From positions 2,750,501-2,814,500 of the forward strand of contig NZ_QTJP01000001.1 of the NCBI RefSeq assembly GCF_003391115.1: a stretch of DNA of 64,000 nucleotides. Direction: 5' to 3'. The position numbers and the translations under genes were made by a program. The first letter of the stretch is position 1, and each line of letters begins with the position of its first letter. The notes beneath the pieces were generated by a model that saw only the letters and a list, made by a program, of their open reading frames with translations, was not told the origin of the DNA and did no database searches. This document shows, one piece after another, positions 1 through 8,973 of this stretch. The stretch is from Sphingomonas crusticola (lineage in GTDB: Bacteria; Pseudomonadota; Alphaproteobacteria; Sphingomonadales; Sphingomonadaceae).

Positions 1-641
1 GGGCGGCCGGCCTCGTCCTCGCCGGTCCAGGCGTTGACGTTCTGGCCCAACAGGGTGAGCTCGCGCGCGCCGCCGTCGACGAGCGCGCGGGCCTCGTCCA
101 TCACCGCGGCCCAGGGGCGCGAGACCTCGGCGCCGCGGGTGTAGGGGACGACGCAATAGGTGCAGAATTTGTCGCAGCCTTCCTGCACGGTGAGGAAAGC
201 GGAGGGCGATCCGCCGCTGCGGCCGGGGAGCGCGTCGAATTTGGACAGGACCGGCATGTCGGTATCGACCGCGGGGCGGCCGGCGGCGGCATCGGCGATC
301 AGGCCGGGCAGGCGGTGATAGGCTTGCGGGCCGACGACGAGATCGACGGCGCGGGCACGCTTCGGGATCTCGGCGCCCTCCGCCTGGGCGACGCAGCCGG
401 CGACCGCGATCATCGGCTTGCCGCTCGCGCGCTTGGCGAGGCGGCCGATATCCGAATAGACCTTTTCCGCCGCCTTCTCGCGGATGTGGCAGGTGTTGAG
501 CAGCACCAGATCGGCGGTGTCGGCGCCGGCCTCGACCATGCCCTGCGCCTGCATCAGCTCCGCCATGCGCGCGCCGTCATAGACGTTCATCTGGCAGCCG
601 AAGGATTTGACGTGGAAGGATTTGGGGGCGGGGCGGGCCAT
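1..641 (-). CDS. miaB: tRNA-2-methylthio-N6-dimethylallyladenosine synthase MiaB, N-terminal part (cut by window edge)
   Basis: Radical-SAM methylthiotransferase that adds the methylthio group to i6A37 of tRNAs. The minus-strand frame opens with [19 protein letters not shown], the typical UPF0004 start with its first cluster-binding Cys. Further on it has [20 protein letters not shown] with the second Cys, then [18 protein letters not shown], whose CxxxCxxC binds the radical-SAM 4Fe-4S cluster. About 213 codons are inside the window; the rest, including the TRAM domain, lies beyond base 1. An in-frame ATG at 653 would add four residues (MARA). Family identification is very secure; the exact start is less so. 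Confidence 0.93.
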   Translation of the reverse strand, partial: MARPAPKSFHVKSFGCQMNVYDGARMAELMQAQGMVEAGADTADLVLLNTCHIREKAAEKVYSDIGRLAKRASGKPMIAVAGCVAQAEGAEIPKRARAVDLVVGPQAYHRLPGLIADAAAGRPAVDTDMPVLSKFDALPGRSGGSPSAFLTVQEGCDKFCTYCVVPYTRGAEVSRPWAAVMDEARALVDGGARELTLLGQNVNAWTGEDEAGR

Positions 642-734
642 AGCCCGCGCCATAGCGGAGGCGGGGGCGGGTGGGTAGATGGTGCGCGCGGGGAGTGTGG
701 GTAGATGTTGCGAGGGGGTGTGGGACGTCCCTGT

Positions 735-842
735 CCTCCCCCTCCGTCGCCTTCGGCGCCACCTCCCCCTGGCGGGGGAGGATTGGTGGGGGGTGATCCT
801 CCCCCCGCCAGGGGGAGGTGGCATGCGTAGCCTGACGGAGGG
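735..842. repeat. GC-rich intergenic repeat, inverted pair
   Basis: The stretch from 735 reads CCTCCCCCTCCGTCGCCTTC and continues through GGCGCCACCTCCCCCTGG. It is followed from about 795 by its reverse-complement version (CCAGGGGGAGGTGGC, then CTGACGGAGGGGG). The two halves could form a long hairpin. The same unit recurs at 1563-1622, so this is a dispersed intergenic element and not a coding region. Confidence 0.7.
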
Positions 843-984
843 GGCGGCGGAGGCGGGGGCGAGGCGGCATAGGCAAAGCGCGGCGTGCGCGATATGGCAA
901 GCGCGTCAGGCGCCCCCCCGGGGCGCGGCCGCCGGGGAGCAACAGGTGAGCGCCGAGACGCCGCGGAAACCAGGCCAGGCCGAC

Positions 985-1542
985 ATGTTCCAAAGCGCCT
1001 GGTATCGGCTGCTATTGCTGGTCTTCGCGCTGTATCTGTCGGCATTCTGGTTCGTGCTGGGACCGGCCAGCCCATGGTATGCGGCGGGCGTGGCGATGGG
1101 CACGTTCAGCCTTGGCCCGGCCATCGCCGCCCCGATCGCGCGCCATGCGCCGCGGCGATGGTTCCGCGTGGCCGCGGGCGAGCGCCCGCTCCATCGCCTG
1201 CTCGGGATCGGGCTGTTCGAACGGCTGCTCGAAGCCTCTGGATGGAATCGCCGCGTGGCGCGGCCGATGCGCGGCTTTTCGGGGAGGCGGGGCGGCCTGG
1301 ACGCGCTGGCCTGGGGCCTTCGCGCCAATATGGGGGCGCATGCGGCCTGCTTCGCGATCCACCTGGCTTTAGCCGCGCTGGCGCTGCTGGGGCGGCACGG
1401 ATTGGCGGGCGCCTTGTGGATGCTGGTGCCGGGCGTGGTCCTGCACGCTTATCCGGTGCTCCTGCAGCGCGCGATCCTGCTGCGGCTGCAGCCCTTGCTG
1501 GGAAGGATTGCGGCCGGGGCGGGAGGGTACCCATTTGAATAG
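985..1542 (+). CDS. integral membrane protein resembling CrtO-type glycosyl-diaponeurosporenoate acyltransferases
   Basis: 185-residue protein with hydrophobic segments at about residues 5-25, 28-50, 125-145 and 147-165. The middle carries LFERLLEASGWNRRV and a late LVPGVVLHAYPVLLQR stretch, a pattern I associate with the small membrane acyltransferase family annotated as CrtO. The ATG at 985 starts directly on the first membrane segment; a longer frame reaching back to 679 would translate the intergenic repeat and is unlikely. It is flanked on both sides by copies of the same repeat. The membrane-protein call is firm, the enzymatic name tentative. Confidence 0.6.
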   Translation: MFQSAWYRLLLLVFALYLSAFWFVLGPASPWYAAGVAMGTFSLGPAIAAPIARHAPRRWFRVAAGERPLHRLLGIGLFERLLEASGWNRRVARPMRGFSGRRGGLDALAWGLRANMGAHAACFAIHLALAALALLGRHGLAGALWMLVPGVVLHAYPVLLQRAILLRLQPLLGRIAAGAGGYPFE

Positions 1543-1562
1543 GGGCTGGGGGGCGTCGCTGT

Positions 1563-1622
1563 CCTCCCCCTCCGTCGCCTTCGGCGCCACCTCCCCCTGG
1601 CGGGGGAGGATTTGGTGGGGGG
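1563..1622. repeat. second copy of the GC-rich intergenic repeat
   Basis: Nearly base-for-base copy of the unit at 735-795 (CCTCCCCCTCCGTCGCC onward), with one extra T in the GGATTTGGTGGGG segment. Together the two copies bracket the CrtO-like gene. Confidence 0.7.
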
Positions 1623-1804
1623 TATGCGCGGGGCACCACCACGCTTGCCGTCCGTGCCGAGCGAAGGCGAAGCAAGTCTCTCACCAGTAATGTTCGCGCA
1701 ACGTCCTTGCCTGCGGCGACCTTCGGTTCGACTTCGCTCAGGACGAACGGGATTATAGCGGGGCGGGATCGCCACGGCGCGTTCCCAGGCTCGGGATAAT
1801 GCAC

Positions 1805-1985
1805 AAACAAGGAAGCGGCCCGGCCTGTGGCCGAACCGCTTCCCGCCACCCTGTACGTGACGGCATCCTCTCCACCGTGCAGGTTATATTTTTATGGGCC
1901 CTGCCGACCGTTTTCCGGTGCCGCACCGGATCGGTGTCGCGTGGTAGGTCCCTCGGCAGAATGCAGCAAGACAGCGCTACTGACC
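1805..1985 (-). ncRNA. candidate small structured RNA upstream of alr
   Basis: The 550-base gap between the CrtO-like gene and alr has no convincing protein gene. On the minus strand it holds a chain of stems that ends in the terminator at 1811-1843: CTGCCGA pairing with TCGGCAG, an inner CCGGTG/CACCGG hairpin, and CCTGCACGG pairing with CCGT and CAGG. A transcript of roughly 150-180 bases starting near 1985 would fit. I do not recognise it as 4.5S, tmRNA or RNase P RNA; a 6S-like RNA is conceivable. The 5' end is a guess. Confidence 0.35.
1811..1843 (-). terminator. rho-independent terminator, minus strand
   Basis: A 15-bp stem with a 3-base loop is followed on the minus strand by TTGTTTGT. 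Two positions in the stem (1819-1820 opposite 1834-1835) are A-C mismatches if read on the plus strand but G-U pairs on the minus strand. This favours a minus-strand transcript ending here. No minus-strand protein gene ends nearby. Confidence 0.6.
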
Positions 1986-2091
1986 TATATGAAAATAAGG
2001 CCGACCATGGCAAATGAGCAACAATCGTGCTCGCAAGCGCAGCAAATCGTGAAGGGTGACGCCGCGCTGCGGTATCGCTAAGCGCGCTGGC

Positions 2092-3129
2092 ATGGCAAAT
2101 TCCGCGCCTCTTCGCTTGCTCCTAGACGGCTCAGCCCTGGTTGCCAACTGGCGCTGGCTGGCGGGGCTGAGCGGCGGCGCGGCCTGCGGGGCGGCGGTGA
2201 AGGCCAATGGCTATGGCCTGGGCGCGCGCGCGGTGGTGGCGCGGCTGGCACAAGCCGGCTGCCGCGACTTCTTCGTCGCGACCTGGGCGGAGGCGGCGGC
2301 GCTCGGGCCGCTGCCGGCGGGGGCAAGGCTGGCGGTGCTGCACGGGGTGCGCGCGGAGGACATGGCGGATGCGATGGCGTCGGCCGCGCGGCCGGTGCTC
2401 AACAGCGCCAGCCAGGTCGCGCGGTGGAACGCGGCCGGGGGCGGCGCATGCGACGTGATGGTCGACACCGGCATGAACCGGCTGGGGCTAAGCCTCGCCG
2501 AGGCGCGGTCGGGCCTGCTCGACGGGCTCGCGATCGATACGCTGATGAGCCATCTCGCCTGCGCGGACGAACCGGGCTATCCGCTCAACGCGCGGCAGCT
2601 CGCCGCCTTCGCGGCGCTGCGGGCGGCGGTGCCGGCGCGGCGTTATAGCCTGGCCAACAGCGCGGGGATTTTGCTGGGGACGGACTATGCCTTCGATCTG
2701 ACCCGGCCGGGGCTCGCGCTTTACGGCGGGTTGCCGGTGGCGGGGGCGACGGGGCCGAGCCCGGTGGCGGCGATCGAGGCGCAGATATTGCAGGTCCGCA
2801 CGGTCGCGGCGGGCGAGAGCGTCGGCTATGGCGCCACGTGGCGGGCACCGGGCGAGGCGCGCATCGCGGTGCTCAACCTGGGCTATGCCGACGGCTATTT
2901 GCGGCGCTTTGCCGAGGGGGCATTCGCCACCGCCGAGGGACGAGCCTTGCCGCTGGTCGGGCGGGTCTCGATGGACCTGATCGCGGTCGATGCGAGCGGC
3001 AGCGATGCCGGCGAGGGGGATTGGGTGAGGCTTGGGCTCGACCTGCCGGCCTTGGCGGCGCGATCCGGCCTGTCGCAATATGAGGTGCTGACCGGGCTCA
3101 ACGACCGGTTCGAACGGCGGTGGTGCTAG
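2092..3129 (+). CDS. alr: alanine racemase
   Basis: PLP enzyme interconverting L- and D-alanine for peptidoglycan synthesis. The PLP lysine lies in VKANGYGLGA near residue 37. The substrate-binding stretch DTGMNRLGL and the second catalytic residue, the Tyr in VGYGATWRAP, are present, as is the C-terminal GRVSMDLIAVD. At 345 residues the length is normal for the family. The ATG at 2092 (MANSAPLRLLLDGSAL) fits homologues; an upstream GTG at 2056 adds 12 uninformative residues. No strong ribosome binding site is seen for either start. Confidence 0.93.
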   Translation: MANSAPLRLLLDGSALVANWRWLAGLSGGAACGAAVKANGYGLGARAVVARLAQAGCRDFFVATWAEAAALGPLPAGARLAVLHGVRAEDMADAMASAARPVLNSASQVARWNAAGGGACDVMVDTGMNRLGLSLAEARSGLLDGLAIDTLMSHLACADEPGYPLNARQLAAFAALRAAVPARRYSLANSAGILLGTDYAFDLTRPGLALYGGLPVAGATGPSPVAAIEAQILQVRTVAAGESVGYGATWRAPGEARIAVLNLGYADGYLRRFAEGAFATAEGRALPLVGRVSMDLIAVDASGSDAGEGDWVRLGLDLPALAARSGLSQYEVLTGLNDRFERRWC

Positions 3130-3138
3130 CACCGGTTC

Positions 3139-3855
3139 CTATACGAGATCGGGACGGGCCAGCAGCCGTTCCACCCATTCGGGGACGATGCGGCTGGCCG
3201 GGCCGTAATTCGCCTGCTCGAACAGGCTCGAGCCGGCGGACGGCTCGAGGTTGAGTTCGAGCGTGCGCGCGCCCACCGTGCGCGCGATCTGGACGAAGCC
3301 CGCGGCGGGATAGACGGCGCCGGAGGTGCCGATCGACACGAACAGGTCGGCCTGCAGCAGCGCATCCTCGATCTCGTCCATCCGGTAGGGGATCTCGCCG
3401 AAGAAGACGATGTCGGGGCGGAGCGCGCCGGCTTGCCCGCACGCCGCGCAGGGCGGGCCATCGAGCATGGAGCCGGCGAAGCGCTCGCGTGCGCCGCACG
3501 CGCGGCACAAGGCCGACAGCAGCTCGCCATGGATATGGATCAGCCTTTTGGCGCCGGCGCGTTCGTGGAGATCGTCGACATTCTGGGTGACGATGAGCAA
3601 TTCGCCGGGCCATGCGCGATCGAGCCGCGCCAGTGCCCGATGCGCGGGGTTGGGCTGGACGGTGGCGAGCGCGGCGCGGCGCGCGTCGTAGAAGCGCAGC
3701 ACCAGCTCCGGATCGCGGGCCAGGGCCTCGGGCGTGCAGACGTCCTCGACACGATGGCCCTCCCACAGCCCGTCGGGCCCGCGGAAGGTGGCGAGGCCGC
3801 TCTCGGCGGAAATGCCCGCACCGGTGAGGATGACGATGTTGCGGATGGCGGTCAT
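3139..3855 (-). CDS. cobB: NAD-dependent protein deacylase (sirtuin, CobB type)
   Basis: 238-residue sirtuin that removes acyl groups from lysines using NAD. It shows the NAD-binding GAGISAESGLATFRG, the TQNVDDLHERAG segment, the catalytic His in HIHGELL and four zinc-ligand cysteines (CRACG and CAACG). FYDARRAAL contains the Tyr-x-x-Arg pair that in the SIRT5/CobB group binds succinyl or malonyl lysine, so desuccinylase activity is plausible. The ATG at 3855 (MTAIRNIVILTGAG) gives the usual family start; the frame upstream is not conserved-looking. It converges on alr with a 9-base gap. Confidence 0.92.
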   Translation of the reverse strand: MTAIRNIVILTGAGISAESGLATFRGPDGLWEGHRVEDVCTPEALARDPELVLRFYDARRAALATVQPNPAHRALARLDRAWPGELLIVTQNVDDLHERAGAKRLIHIHGELLSALCRACGARERFAGSMLDGPPCAACGQAGALRPDIVFFGEIPYRMDEIEDALLQADLFVSIGTSGAVYPAAGFVQIARTVGARTLELNLEPSAGSSLFEQANYGPASRIVPEWVERLLARPDLV

Positions 3856-3973
3856 GGATCGATCATAAGGCGTTGCGCGAAGGTCCGCCATTGGCCGGGC
3901 AGGGAGCCGGCGTCGGTTGCCCGGGCGCGCGGCTGCCAATATGATCGCCAGAAAACAGCAGAGGGGGGGTCTG

Positions 3974-4405
3974 ATGCGTATAGTTCATGCAGCAATGGGT
4001 GCTGCCGCAATGATGTTCGCGGGGATGGCGGTTGCGCAGGTGCCCGGCCCAATAAATCCATCAACGCTGGACATACCGGCCGGTGCCGCCGAGAACCGAA
4101 ACCTCGACATCGAACGCGATTACAGGAAGCTGCGCGACGATGTCTTCAAACGCAAGCCAGGGCCGACCAGCTCATCAAGCCCGATACCCGCAAGTCCGGA
4201 GGATATTGTGGAAGGCAGCGAAGTCCGGGACAAAAGAGGTGTCGTGGTCGGCACGGTCGAAAGGATCGGCAAGGATTTCGCGGTGCTCTCCGGCGCGGCG
4301 GGCAGGGTCGAGGTCGATTTCAATTCCTTCGCCAAGAACAGGCTCGGCCTGCTGATCAATATGCGGAAGGATCAGCTGGAAGCGATGATGTCCGGCAGGC
4401 GCTGA
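3974..4405 (+). CDS. secreted small protein, PRC-barrel-like C-terminus
   Basis: 143 residues with a Sec signal peptide (cleavage near AGMAVAQ, residue 22). A Pro/Ser-rich linker follows, then a C-terminal segment EGSEVRDKRGVVVGTVERI followed by KDFAVLSGAAGRVEVDF, which resembles a PRC-barrel beta fold. A G-rich ribosome binding site (GAGGGGGGG) lies just upstream of the ATG. It is divergent from the sirtuin gene. The function is unknown; a periplasmic location is expected. Confidence 0.75.
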   Translation: MRIVHAAMGAAAMMFAGMAVAQVPGPINPSTLDIPAGAAENRNLDIERDYRKLRDDVFKRKPGPTSSSSPIPASPEDIVEGSEVRDKRGVVVGTVERIGKDFAVLSGAAGRVEVDFNSFAKNRLGLLINMRKDQLEAMMSGRR

Positions 4406-4458
4406 GGCGATTTGGGCCGAGGCTTGCGTGGCCCTTGCGCCGGGGCCAATCAGCCGGG

Positions 4459-4914
4459 ATGCGCATTGCCCTGTTCGAACCCGAAATCGCCGGAAATGTC
4501 GGCGCCGTCCTGCGGCTCGGCGCCTGCCTCGGCGCGGCGGTCGATCTGATCGAGCCGATGGGATTTGCGTGGGACGACCGACGCGTGCGCCGCACGGCGA
4601 TGGATTATATCGACCATGTCGCGATCACGCGCCACGCCGGCTTCGACGCGTTCAGGGCGACGATCGGTGCGGCAAGGCTGGTGCTCTTCACCACCAAGAG
4701 CCGCCAGTCGGCCTATGAATTCGCCTTCACGGCCGACGATATCCTGCTGTTCGGCAAGGAGAGCGGGGGCGTGCCGCCCGCGGTCGCCGACGCCTGCGAC
4801 GCGCGGGTGCGCATCCCGATGCGGCCGCAGGTACGCTCGATGAACCTGGCGACCTCCGCGGCGCTCGCGCTGGGCGAAGCCTTGCGCCAGACGGCTTCCC
4901 TGCCGGGGGGATGA
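4459..4914 (+). CDS. trmL: tRNA (cytidine(34)-2'-O)-methyltransferase TrmL
   Basis: 151-residue SPOUT methyltransferase acting on the wobble base of tRNA-Leu. It starts MRIALFEPEIAGNVGAVLRL with the Asn of motif 1. It also has LVLFTTKSRQSAYEF, the LLFGKESGGVP motif and the SAM-binding trefoil-knot end RIPMRPQVRSMNLATSAA. Length and motifs match the family throughout. It follows the secreted protein gene by 53 bases on the same strand. Confidence 0.93.
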   Translation: MRIALFEPEIAGNVGAVLRLGACLGAAVDLIEPMGFAWDDRRVRRTAMDYIDHVAITRHAGFDAFRATIGAARLVLFTTKSRQSAYEFAFTADDILLFGKESGGVPPAVADACDARVRIPMRPQVRSMNLATSAALALGEALRQTASLPGG

Positions 4915-4930
4915 GCGACCGCCAGCCCCC

Positions 4931-6079
4931 TTACAGGCGCCAGTGGATCGCGCGCCGATGCAACGGCCAGATCAGCGCCGTGATCAGCGCCAGGATGGCG
5001 ATCGAGCAGGCCAGCGAGGCGAGCATCGGATCGGGGATGATCTTCTGCGCGATCTCCATGCCCCAGGCCTGCGCCGTCTGCGTACCGCCCTTGAAGATGC
5101 GATAGGTGCTGAAGATGCCGAGCAGGACCGACAGGACGAAGGCGAGCGTCGCATTGCCGCCGAGCACGCGCAACGGATAAGCCGCGGCGCGCGCCGCCTT
5201 GCTCTGGAATGCGAGCGAGAGCAGCGCGAACAGGACCATGCTCACGCCGCTGCTCAGCAGGGCGAAGCTGCTCGTCCAGATGCGCTTGTTGATCGGGAAA
5301 GCGGGATCGATCAGCAGTCCGGCGACGATCAATAGCAGCCCCGCTCCTGCCAGCCCAAATGCCGTCCGCGAGTGCGACGCCCGCTTCCACGCGCAGCCGG
5401 CGAGGATGCCGATCAGCAGATTGACGGTCGCGGGCAAAGTCGAGAGCAAACCTTCGGGATCGTACACGACCTTTCCGGCGGCGTCGGTGCCATATGGCCA
5501 CAGGTGGGGGATGGTGAACAGGCCGCGATCGATGAAGGCGGCGAGATTGCCCTCGGGATCGAGATGGCCGGCGCCGAAGCCGGGGACCGGCACGAAGGTC
5601 AGTAAAGCCCAATAGCCGATCAGCAATGCGCCGATAACTCCGAGCACGACCGGCAAATTGACGGCGGCGAGCCCGTCGGGCCGGCGCCGTGCGGTGAGCA
5701 GCACCAGGCCGGCGCCGATGGCGTAACAGAGGCCGATCCGCTGGAGGATGCCGGGAATGCGCAAATGGGCGAGGCTGAGGCCGGCGAGCAGGTTGAGGGC
5801 GAGACCGAGCGCGATCAGCGCCAGCGTCCGCCGGGCGAGGCGCGACCAGCTGCGCGCCTTGTCGGTATCCGCCAGCGGTCGCGGGAAGGACAGGCCGACG
5901 GCGATGCCGACCGAGAACAGGAAGGTGGGAAAGACCATGTCGGTGGCGGTGAAGCCGTTCCACGGCGCATGATCGAGCTGGGCGTAGCGCAGGCTCCACG
6001 AACCCGGACTGTTGGCGAGGATCATGCCGGCCACCGCCAAGCCACGCAGCGCATCGAGCGCGATCAACCGTTTGGTCAT
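4931..6079 (-). CDS. DUF5009/NagX-like membrane acyltransferase
   Basis: 382-residue protein with about ten membrane helices. It opens MTKRLIALDALRGLAVAGMI, typical of the NagX/heparan-alpha-glucosaminide N-acetyltransferase-like family, and continues with NGFTATDMVFPTFLFSVG and RIPGILQRIGLCYAIGAG, both characteristic. These proteins are thought to transfer acetyl groups across the inner membrane to amino sugars. It is convergent with trmL and divergent from dapB. The family call is good; the substrate is not shown by the sequence. Confidence 0.85.
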   Translation of the reverse strand: MTKRLIALDALRGLAVAGMILANSPGSWSLRYAQLDHAPWNGFTATDMVFPTFLFSVGIAVGLSFPRPLADTDKARSWSRLARRTLALIALGLALNLLAGLSLAHLRIPGILQRIGLCYAIGAGLVLLTARRRPDGLAAVNLPVVLGVIGALLIGYWALLTFVPVPGFGAGHLDPEGNLAAFIDRGLFTIPHLWPYGTDAAGKVVYDPEGLLSTLPATVNLLIGILAGCAWKRASHSRTAFGLAGAGLLLIVAGLLIDPAFPINKRIWTSSFALLSSGVSMVLFALLSLAFQSKAARAAAYPLRVLGGNATLAFVLSVLLGIFSTYRIFKGGTQTAQAWGMEIAQKIIPDPMLASLACSIAILALITALIWPLHRRAIHWRL

Positions 6080-6174
6080 GTATTATCCCTCCCCGCGCGA
6101 AAGCTATCGGTCACGCGGGCCGCTGGCAATCGATGCCTCTCGCCAAGCCCAGGCCCTTGTGTCAGACGGCGTCC

Positions 6175-6933
6175 ATGAGCGTGAGGATCGGGATCATCGG
6201 GGCGTCCGGCCGCATGGGCCGCGCGATCGCCAATGCGGCGGCGACGCAGGGCGCGGGTGTGTCGGGCGGAATCGACGCGCAGGGGGCGGTGCACGGTGAC
6301 CATGGCGATGCTGCCGCACTGGCGATCGCGTCGGACGTGCTGGTCGATTTCTCGACACCGGACGCGTTGGCCCTGACCCTGAATGCGGCGCGCGCGGCCG
6401 GAACGCCGATCGTGATCGGCACGACCGGGCTGCAGCCGGAGCATCATGCGCTGATCGATGACGCGGCGCGCGACCTGGCGGTGTTGCAGACCGCCAATAC
6501 GTCGCTCGGGCTGAACGTGCTGCGCAAACTGGTCGAGCAGGCGGCGCGCGTGCTCGGCACGGACTGGGACATCGAGATTGTCGAGATGCACCACCGCCAC
6601 AAGCTCGACAGCCCGTCGGGCTCGGCCTTGCTGCTCGGCGCATCGGCCAATCTCGGACGTGGTGCCGCGACCACAATCGAGCACAACCGCTTCGATCGCA
6701 TGCAGGAAGGCCCGCACGAACGCGAGGAGGGCGGCATCTATTATGCCAGCCTGCGCGGCGGATCGGTCGCGGGCGATCATCTGGTAGTGTTCGCGGCGGA
6801 AGGCGAACGGATCGAGCTCGGCCATCGTGCCGAGAATCGCGGGATTTTCGCGACGGGTGCGGTCAAAGCGGCGCTATGGCTCGCGGGTAAGCCGGCGGGC
6901 CGTTACACAATGGCGGACGTATTGGGGTTTTAG
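6175..6933 (+). CDS. dapB: 4-hydroxy-tetrahydrodipicolinate reductase
   Basis: Reduces hydroxy-tetrahydrodipicolinate with NAD(P)H in lysine and diaminopimelate synthesis. It has the Rossmann GIIGASGRMGRAIA at the N-terminus, VLVDFSTPDAL, VIGTTGLQPEH and the catalytic EMHHRHKLDSPSGSAL (paired His and Lys). The protein is 252 residues, normal for DapB. The start at 6175 (MSVRIGIIG) is chosen because the nucleotide-binding strand begins at once; an in-frame ATG at 6133 would add 14 residues. Confidence 0.95.
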   Translation: MSVRIGIIGASGRMGRAIANAAATQGAGVSGGIDAQGAVHGDHGDAAALAIASDVLVDFSTPDALALTLNAARAAGTPIVIGTTGLQPEHHALIDDAARDLAVLQTANTSLGLNVLRKLVEQAARVLGTDWDIEIVEMHHRHKLDSPSGSALLLGASANLGRGAATTIEHNRFDRMQEGPHEREEGGIYYASLRGGSVAGDHLVVFAAEGERIELGHRAENRGIFATGAVKAALWLAGKPAGRYTMADVLGF

Positions 6934-6947
6934 CATTTGACCTCATT

Positions 6948-7045
6948 CGCTCATCCTGAGGAGAGGCTGAGCTTGCCGAAGACTCGGCTCGAAGGATCCT
7001 TCGAGACGGCATTTCGCCAGGCTCAATGCCGCCTCAGGATGAGCG
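6948..7045. repeat. dispersed palindromic intergenic element
   Basis: Perfect 14-base arms CGCTCATCCTGAGG (6948-6961) and CCTCAGGATGAGCG (7032-7045) enclose an 18-base palindrome, CTCGAAGGATCCTTCGAG (6988-7005). The element fills the dapB-nth gap. The TCCTGAG/CTCAGGA arms with an inner TCGAAGG core are a form I associate with repeated intergenic elements of sphingomonads and caulobacters. The partial copy near 1722-1750 (GGTTCGACTTCGCTCAGGAC) looks related. Confidence 0.7.
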
Positions 7046-7078
7046 GAGTTTAGGCCAGAAGAGTTTGGGCAGCCGGCA

Positions 7079-7744
7079 ATGAAGCGCGACCAGGTCTTCG
7101 AATTCTACCGCCGGCTGGCCGAGCTCAACCCCTCGCCTGAGACCGAGCTACGCTACGTAAATCCCTATACGTTGCTGGTCGCAGTCGCGCTGTCGGCGCA
7201 GGCGACCGACGTCAGCGTCAACAAGGCCACCGCATCATTGTTCGAAACGGTGCGCACGCCCGAGGCGATGGTCGCGCTCGGCGAGGAGGGGCTCAAGGCG
7301 CATATCAAGACGATCGGCCTGTTCAACATGAAGGCCAAGAACGTGATCGCATTGTCGCACAAGCTGATCGCCGAACATGGTGGCCAGGTGCCGGAAGATC
7401 GCGCGGCGCTGGAAAGCCTGCCCGGGGTTGGGCGCAAGACCGCCAATGTCGTGCTCAACGTCGCCTTCGGGCATGACACGATCGCGGTCGATACGCATAT
7501 CTTCCGCGTGTCCAACCGCACCGGCCTCGCGCCGGGCAAGGATGTGCTCGCGGTCGAGCTCAAGCTGGAAAAGGTGACGCCGCAGGCGTTCCGCAGCCAC
7601 GCGCATCACTGGCTAATCCTGCATGGCCGCTATGTCTGCAAGGCGCGCAAGCCGGAATGCTGGCGCTGCATCGAGATCGACCTGTGCGCCTACCGGCCCA
7701 AGACGCCGCCTCCGAAAAACCTGGTACCGAAAGATCAGGCATGA
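7079..7744 (+). CDS. nth: endonuclease III
   Basis: Bifunctional DNA glycosylase/AP lyase for oxidised pyrimidines. The helix-hairpin-helix [21 protein letters not shown] carries the catalytic Lys, and [11 protein letters not shown] supplies the catalytic Asp. The 4Fe-4S loop is visible as [17 protein letters not shown] (Cx6Cx2Cx5C). At 221 residues it is full length. The palindromic element above lies immediately upstream. Confidence 0.96.
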   Translation: MKRDQVFEFYRRLAELNPSPETELRYVNPYTLLVAVALSAQATDVSVNKATASLFETVRTPEAMVALGEEGLKAHIKTIGLFNMKAKNVIALSHKLIAEHGGQVPEDRAALESLPGVGRKTANVVLNVAFGHDTIAVDTHIFRVSNRTGLAPGKDVLAVELKLEKVTPQAFRSHAHHWLILHGRYVCKARKPECWRCIEIDLCAYRPKTPPPKNLVPKDQA

Positions 7745-7789
7745 TTTGCCGGGGCGCGGAGGCTTTGCTAAGCGCGCTCCAACGCACCG

Positions 7790-7866
<77 letters not shown>

Positions 7867-8496
7867 CGTTTTCAATGACTTAGATGTGGCCGTATGACCG
7901 CGTACGGAAAATGTACGGAAAACCGCCGGCTGATTTGGCGCTATTTCTGACATTTATTCTCTGGATGCCCTCCTCTTGGCCCATCCACGTCGTGCAGCGC
8001 GATTGCGTCACAGGTGAAAGATTGACTGACGGCGATAAGAGCGAGAGCGGCAGGATCATGTGCGCCGCCTTACCCGGAAAATTGGCGTTCGGCAGTGGCT
8101 AACGAGTCTGCCGCCCCCTACCTACGCAGAAGGGGCGTCGTTCCCTAGCAACCCAAGAGAGCGCCACGACACACCGATGAGCTGTCGGCCTGCAGCGCAG
8201 TCGCAGGCACAAGCAGCTCAAGCGCCGAGGCCGTTCCAAATGACTTGCAATCGGTTCAGCAGCTTCACCAATTGCAACGGGACGCGCTGATGCCCGTACA
8301 CGCCCCGTCTCGATCACGGCAAGCCGTAGCGATTTCGGCCGCTCACGGAAACAGCGAGCGAGCCGAGCTTTTCATGGGAAGCGCGCTCGATCGCTTAACT
8401 GCGATGCCACCGCGCCGTTCCGATGATTCAACGCAACAATACCGCGGCAGAACCTACGTCGGGCAGCCCAACCTTCCGCGATATGGAGCAGGACAA
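7867..8496. other. gene-free stretch after the tRNA; possible attachment region
   Basis: Six hundred bases with no believable gene on either strand. Right after the tRNA there is a tandem GTACGGAAAA repeat (7902-7911 and 7913-7922, period 11), the kind of short direct repeat used as arm sites by tyrosine recombinases. No integrase gene and no second copy of the tRNA 3' end were found by eye. Confidence 0.4.
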
Positions 8497-8973
8497 TTAG
8501 ATCTCGTTCAATTTACCGTCATGCAGCTGATTTCGGTAGAACTGATCCTGGAGCAGGCGGCCATAAAATTCGCGCGCTTCCAGTGGAGAAAGAGCCCGAA
8601 AATCTCGGATATCGATCACATTGATATCGCGTCCGCTTATCCGACTGGCATCTTGCTGATCGATGACTGCGGTGCCCGAAAATACCCGCAACTCTGCTCC
8701 CGGGTTTCTATTTTCCAGGGCAGCTGTCAGCTTCCCCTGAATAACCTCATCTTTCAGTCTCGGGCTGAACGCGTCGACAGGGCAATTCTCCGACCGTAAA
8801 AGCGGGCGAGCCTTGCCCGCTTGCACGACGAAGATACGCACTGAGGAGTGTCCCGGCGTGTTCGCTGCGTGCAAATTCCAACACGACGCAGCACTAGCGA
8901 GTGGCGCCTGTTGATGGGGAGAGCATGCGCTCACCCCCAAAAACAAAATGCTCGGCCAAAGCTTATTTTTCAT
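8497..8973 (-). CDS. small lipoprotein downstream of the Rhs genes (possible cognate immunity protein)
   Basis: 158 residues beginning MKNKLWPSILFLGVSACSP, a lipoprotein signal with lipobox LGVSAC near residue 20. The remainder is soluble and unrecognised. Its start codon overlaps the end of the Rhs gene by 11 bases, so the two are translationally linked. In Rhs systems the small gene immediately after the toxin tip usually encodes the immunity protein, and an outer-membrane lipoprotein would suit a secreted toxin. That role is inferred from position only. Confidence 0.65.
   Translation of the reverse strand: MKNKLWPSILFLGVSACSPHQQAPLASAASCWNLHAANTPGHSSVRIFVVQAGKARPLLRSENCPVDAFSPRLKDEVIQGKLTAALENRNPGAELRVFSGTAVIDQQDASRISGRDINVIDIRDFRALSPLEAREFYGRLLQDQFYRNQLHDGKLNEI

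Noticed and set aside
679-984. Long N-terminal extension of the CrtO-like frame
   Set aside because: It translates the palindromic repeat and low-complexity GC-rich DNA; the membrane protein starts naturally at 985.
4713-5999. Long minus-strand frame of 428 codons overlapping trmL and the NagX-like gene
   Set aside because: Arg/Pro-rich shadow of the real frames; trmL and the acyltransferase have clear family motifs.
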